DNA of 64,000 nt from DAIMZI01 sp036734025 (GTDB taxonomy: Bacteria; Pseudomonadota; Alphaproteobacteria; Rhizobiales; Rhodomicrobiaceae): positions 62,001 through 126,000 of the forward strand of contig DAIMZI010000004.1 in assembly GCA_036734025.1 (NCBI GenBank), given 5' to 3'. The notes under the pieces are model-generated. The model was not told where the DNA came from. It was given only the letters and a program-made list of their open reading frames with translations, and ran no database searches. Both the position numbers and the translations under genes were made by a program. This document shows, one piece after another, positions 61,430 through 64,000 of this stretch. The number at the start of each line of letters is the position of its first letter. Position 1 is the stretch's first letter.

Positions 61430-62485
61430 ATGGCGGAAAAGACCAGCGCTGGAAACTTCTTTGAAGATTTCACACCCGGCCAGATCCTGAAGCATGCGAC
61501 GCCGCGCACCATCACGACCGGTGACAACGCGCTGTACACCGCGCTTTATGGCAGCCGCTTCGCGCTTCAGTCCGCCGACAGCTTTGCCCAGGCGATCGGC
61601 TATTTAGCAAGTCCGGTCGATGATCTTCTCGTATTTCATGTCGTGTTCGGCAAGACCGTGCCCGACATCTCGCTGAATGCGGTGGCCAATCTGGGCTATG
61701 CCGATTGCCGTTTCCTGAAGCCGGTTCACCCAGGCGACACGCTGAGCGCCACCTCCGAGGTGATTGGCGTCAAGCCCAATTCGGACGGGCGCACGGGCAT
61801 CGTCTATCTGCGCTCGACAGGCCGCAATCAGCATGGCGGCAGCGTACTCGATTATGTGCGCTGGGTAATGGTGATGCGGCGCGAGCGCGAGGACGAAGCC
61901 GGCGAGGCGCTGGTGCCTGATCTGCCCAAGACAGTCCCGACCGATCAGCTTGGTGCGGCCGTGCCGTCGCTGCGGACCGATTTTTATGATTTCGATCTGG
62001 CCGGATCACCGCATCGCTGGGGCGATTACCAGCCCGGCGAGATGATCGATCATTTCGACGGGGTGACGATAGAGGAGGCCGAGCATCAGCTTGCCACACG
62101 GCTTTATCAGAACACGGCGCGGGTGCACTTCAACCAGCACGCGGAAAAGGACGGACGGTTCGGCCGCCGGCTGGTCTATGGCGGCCACATAATTTCCCTG
62201 GCGCGGGCGATCAGCTTCAACGGCCTTGCCAACGCATTTCATCTGTGTGCGATCAATGCCGGGCGCCATGTCGCCCCCGTGTTTGCTGGCGACACGGTCT
62301 TTGCGTGGTCACAGGTGCTGGCGCGCGAGCCGATCCCGGGGCGCGAGGATATTGGCGCGCTCAGAGTGCGCACGATCGCGACGAAGAACCGCCCTTGCCT
62401 CGATTTCCCGCACATGAGCGGCGAGGCCACCTACGACCCGAGCGTGGTTCTGGAGCTTGATTACTGGGTCGCGCTGCCGCGCTGA
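61430..62485 (+). CDS. mch: Mesaconyl-CoA hydratase (MaoC family)
   Basis: A 351-residue double hotdog enzyme. The N-terminal half has FFEDFTPGQILKHATPRTIT, SPVDDLLVFHVVFGKTVPDI and SLNAVANLGYADCRFLKPVH, an arrangement specific to mesaconyl-CoA hydratase of the ethylmalonyl-CoA pathway. The C-terminal half has the dehydratase-type HFNQHAEKDGRFGRRLVYGG. It hydrates mesaconyl-CoA to methylmalyl-CoA during C2 assimilation. The other pathway genes (ccr, ecm, mcl) are not in the window. Confidence 0.92.
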   Translation: MAEKTSAGNFFEDFTPGQILKHATPRTITTGDNALYTALYGSRFALQSADSFAQAIGYLASPVDDLLVFHVVFGKTVPDISLNAVANLGYADCRFLKPVHPGDTLSATSEVIGVKPNSDGRTGIVYLRSTGRNQHGGSVLDYVRWVMVMRREREDEAGEALVPDLPKTVPTDQLGAAVPSLRTDFYDFDLAGSPHRWGDYQPGEMIDHFDGVTIEEAEHQLATRLYQNTARVHFNQHAEKDGRFGRRLVYGGHIISLARAISFNGLANAFHLCAINAGRHVAPVFAGDTVFAWSQVLAREPIPGREDIGALRVRTIATKNRPCLDFPHMSGEATYDPSVVLELDYWVALPR

Positions 62486-62534
62486 AACCTCGCCGGGAGC
62501 AGCGCCGGCCCCATGTCGGCGACCGCCGCCGCGA

Positions 62535-63083
62535 TCATCTGCATCGCGCAGGCGTTTCCTCGCCACGGCCCGGGCGGAAGCGATCCTCGATCTCTTCGAT
62601 CATCGGTGCGAAGCGGGGTTTTTCCTCGGTGGGAAAGCTTATCGAGAGGACATTGACGATCCGTCCGGCGCAGGAAAACATCACCTTCTGATAATAGATC
62701 GTGTTGCCGCGGAAACCGGAGAGCACGAACCAGGTCTTGCCGAGCGGGCTGTAAGTCAGCTCGTCATAACCGCCGAACTCTTCCAGCACCGTGGCGCGGT
62801 AGTCTCGCAGCGACAGGGCTTGCGTGTTGTGAGCGCCGAACACCACGATGCGCGCGCGCCCGTCAGGCGTGACGAATGCCCGGCCATCGCCCTCCTCGGT
62901 TTCCGGCTCACTTTCGAACCAGCGGTCGGGATAGACAAGGCGATAGCCAAAGCGTTCGTTGGTGTAGACGGCCCATTCACCGACCGGCGGCAACACCATC
63001 TGCGCCATCGCTGCACCCGCCGACATACATGCCATCACGAGGCATGCAACAACGCTCAGCAACTTGGATAGGTTGACGCTCAT
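62535..63083 (-). CDS. Secreted uncharacterised protein
   Basis: A 182-residue protein with a signal peptide (about 1-27, ending GAAMAQ). The body has WAVYTNERFGYRLVYPDRWF, YRATVLEEFGGYDELTYSPL and GKTWFVLSGFRGNTIYYQKV, the PsbP-like alternation found in many alphaproteobacterial secreted proteins of unknown role. The ATG at 63083 follows GGGGGG. It is followed on the same strand by none; the esterase gene lies upstream. Function unknown. Confidence 0.75.
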   Translation of the reverse strand: MSVNLSKLLSVVACLVMACMSAGAAMAQMVLPPVGEWAVYTNERFGYRLVYPDRWFESEPETEEGDGRAFVTPDGRARIVVFGAHNTQALSLRDYRATVLEEFGGYDELTYSPLGKTWFVLSGFRGNTIYYQKVMFSCAGRIVNVLSISFPTEEKPRFAPMIEEIEDRFRPGRGEETPARCR

Positions 63084-63158
63084 CAGCCCCCCAGCAGGTC
63101 CAAAACACGCCCAGACCCAGAGTGTAAAGACCTTGCATGCAGGTCGCAACAGGCAGGC

Positions 63159-64000
63159 TCAGCGCAGCGCGCTGCGTTCGACTTCAAGTCCGGCAAAGAA
63201 GCGAAGGATCACCTCGGCGGCCGAGATGTCGTTGTTCTGCGCGCCCAGGAAGATGCCAAGACCCGGCCCGACCTGCACCGGCGAACCGGGCACCCGGTGG
63301 CCGCCACCCTCAACACGCAGCAGAATCACCGGCGCGTCATCCTCGCAATCGGTGCTGAAGAACATGACGACGCGCGAGCCGTCATCGGGATCACGGTCGG
63401 GCAGTTCGCGGCGGCCCGCTCGCGCCTTGCAGCGATTGTTCTGATACCAGAAATCGACCATGTCGCTGGTGGACACGACCGTGCCGAAATCGCGGCGAAA
63501 GCCCAGCCGCCCGCCATCATAGGGCACCAGCGTGTCCTCGGTCGCGTTGATCATCATGATCGGCACCGGACCAGACGGCGAGCAACGCTCGATGACATTG
63601 ATCGGCATGTTGGCGATCACCGAGGCAAAGCCGGCAAACACGCCTGAGGTCTCGCATGCCAGGCGCTGGACCATCATGCCGCCGTTTGAGACGCCCATGA
63701 TGAATATGCGCTCGGGATCAGCAAGGCCGCGCCGGTCGAGGCTGCGCGCCAGTCGCACCAGAAACTCGACATCATCCGGCTCGCCGCCAAACGCCCGGCG
63801 CCGGAAAGGCGCGCCGCGGCCATCATTCCAGCCGCCGTTCAGCCCATCTGGATAGATGACGATGAAACCGTCGCGCTCGGCAAGCTCATCGAACGCCATG
63901 ATGGCGCGCATGCGCTCGCCATTGCCGAGACCGCCGTGCAGCGCGATGATTGCCGGAGCCGGGCGGCGGCGTTCGGCCACGCTATCGGGCACGAAGATGG
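63159..64000 (-). CDS. PHB-depolymerase/LpqC-family esterase (partial, 5' end beyond window)
   Basis: At least 280 residues of an alpha/beta hydrolase. APAIIALHGGLGNGERMRA gives the oxyanion region, FIVIYPDGLNGGWNDG is typical of the esterase PHB depolymerase/LpqC family, and IFIMGVSNGGMMVQRLA has the nucleophile elbow G-V-S-N-G. VEGGGHRVPGSPVQ holds the likely catalytic His. The open frame continues past the right edge (IFVPDS...). Substrate could be polyhydroxyalkanoate, acetyl-xylan or feruloyl esters. Confidence 0.85.
   Translation of the reverse strand, partial: IFVPDSVAERRRPAPAIIALHGGLGNGERMRAIMAFDELAERDGFIVIYPDGLNGGWNDGRGAPFRRRAFGGEPDDVEFLVRLARSLDRRGLADPERIFIMGVSNGGMMVQRLACETSGVFAGFASVIANMPINVIERCSPSGPVPIMMINATEDTLVPYDGGRLGFRRDFGTVVSTSDMVDFWYQNNRCKARAGRRELPDRDPDDGSRVVMFFSTDCEDDAPVILLRVEGGGHRVPGSPVQVGPGLGIFLGAQNNDISAAEVILRFFAGLEVERSALR

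Overview
The window is high-GC, gene-dense alphaproteobacterial chromosome. The gene order ccmI-ccmE-ccmF-ccmH near degP and an OmpR-type two-component pair recalls the cycHJKL-degP-feuPQ arrangement of rhizobia. A mesaconyl-CoA hydratase (ethylmalonyl-CoA pathway) and a complete gene transfer agent (GTA)-type cluster also point to Alphaproteobacteria, probably Hyphomicrobiales or a near relative. I cannot name the genus. I see no rRNA, tRNA, CRISPR array, transposase or integrase.

Layout. 0-5.4 kb: FeuQ/FeuP-like kinase and regulator, DegP/HtrA protease, a secreted trypsin-like protease with a peptidoglycan-binding tail, and an alpha/beta hydrolase-OsmC fusion. 5.5-9.8 kb: cytochrome c maturation operon ccmIEFH. 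10-13.1 kb: glycine-zipper lipoprotein, a PhoP/PhoQ-like pair and a small secreted PepSY-like protein. 13.1-33 kb, all on the minus strand: a GTA-type structural cluster from TerS/TerL through capsid and tail to the megatron protein. A lysis block follows it (holin-like proteins, GH108 endolysin, overlapping spanin-like pair, SleB-like hydrolase). 33.6-38 kb: YcgN family, PBP1A, DUF1214 and DUF1254 proteins, and a small conserved protein. 38.2-45.4 kb, minus strand: threonine dehydratase, HemB, LutABC, a cytochrome c and a LysR regulator. 45.6-49.7 kb: glcDEF, divergent from lysR. 49.7-64 kb: a DUF262/DUF1524 protein, an ECF sigma/anti-sigma pair, a methyltransferase-like protein, a VWA lipoprotein or secreted protein, def-fmt, an aquaporin, a BtuF-like protein, a PPi-type phosphofructokinase, GNAT, mesaconyl-CoA hydratase, a secreted protein and a partial PHB-depolymerase-type esterase.

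Most notable. (1) The GTA tail-chaperone gene ends in the heptamer GGGAAAG in the correct phase for a -1 ribosomal frameshift. The next conserved tail-chaperone ORF lies in exactly that frame and has no ordinary start codon. This matches the lambda G/GT arrangement. (2) Structural and lysis genes share one locus, whereas in Rhodobacter capsulatus the lysis genes are elsewhere. (3) A strong intrinsic terminator sits directly after the capsid gene. (4) Extra tail genes are inserted between the peptidase and the megatron gene. (5) A consensus-like promoter overlaps a palindrome between lysR and glcDEF.
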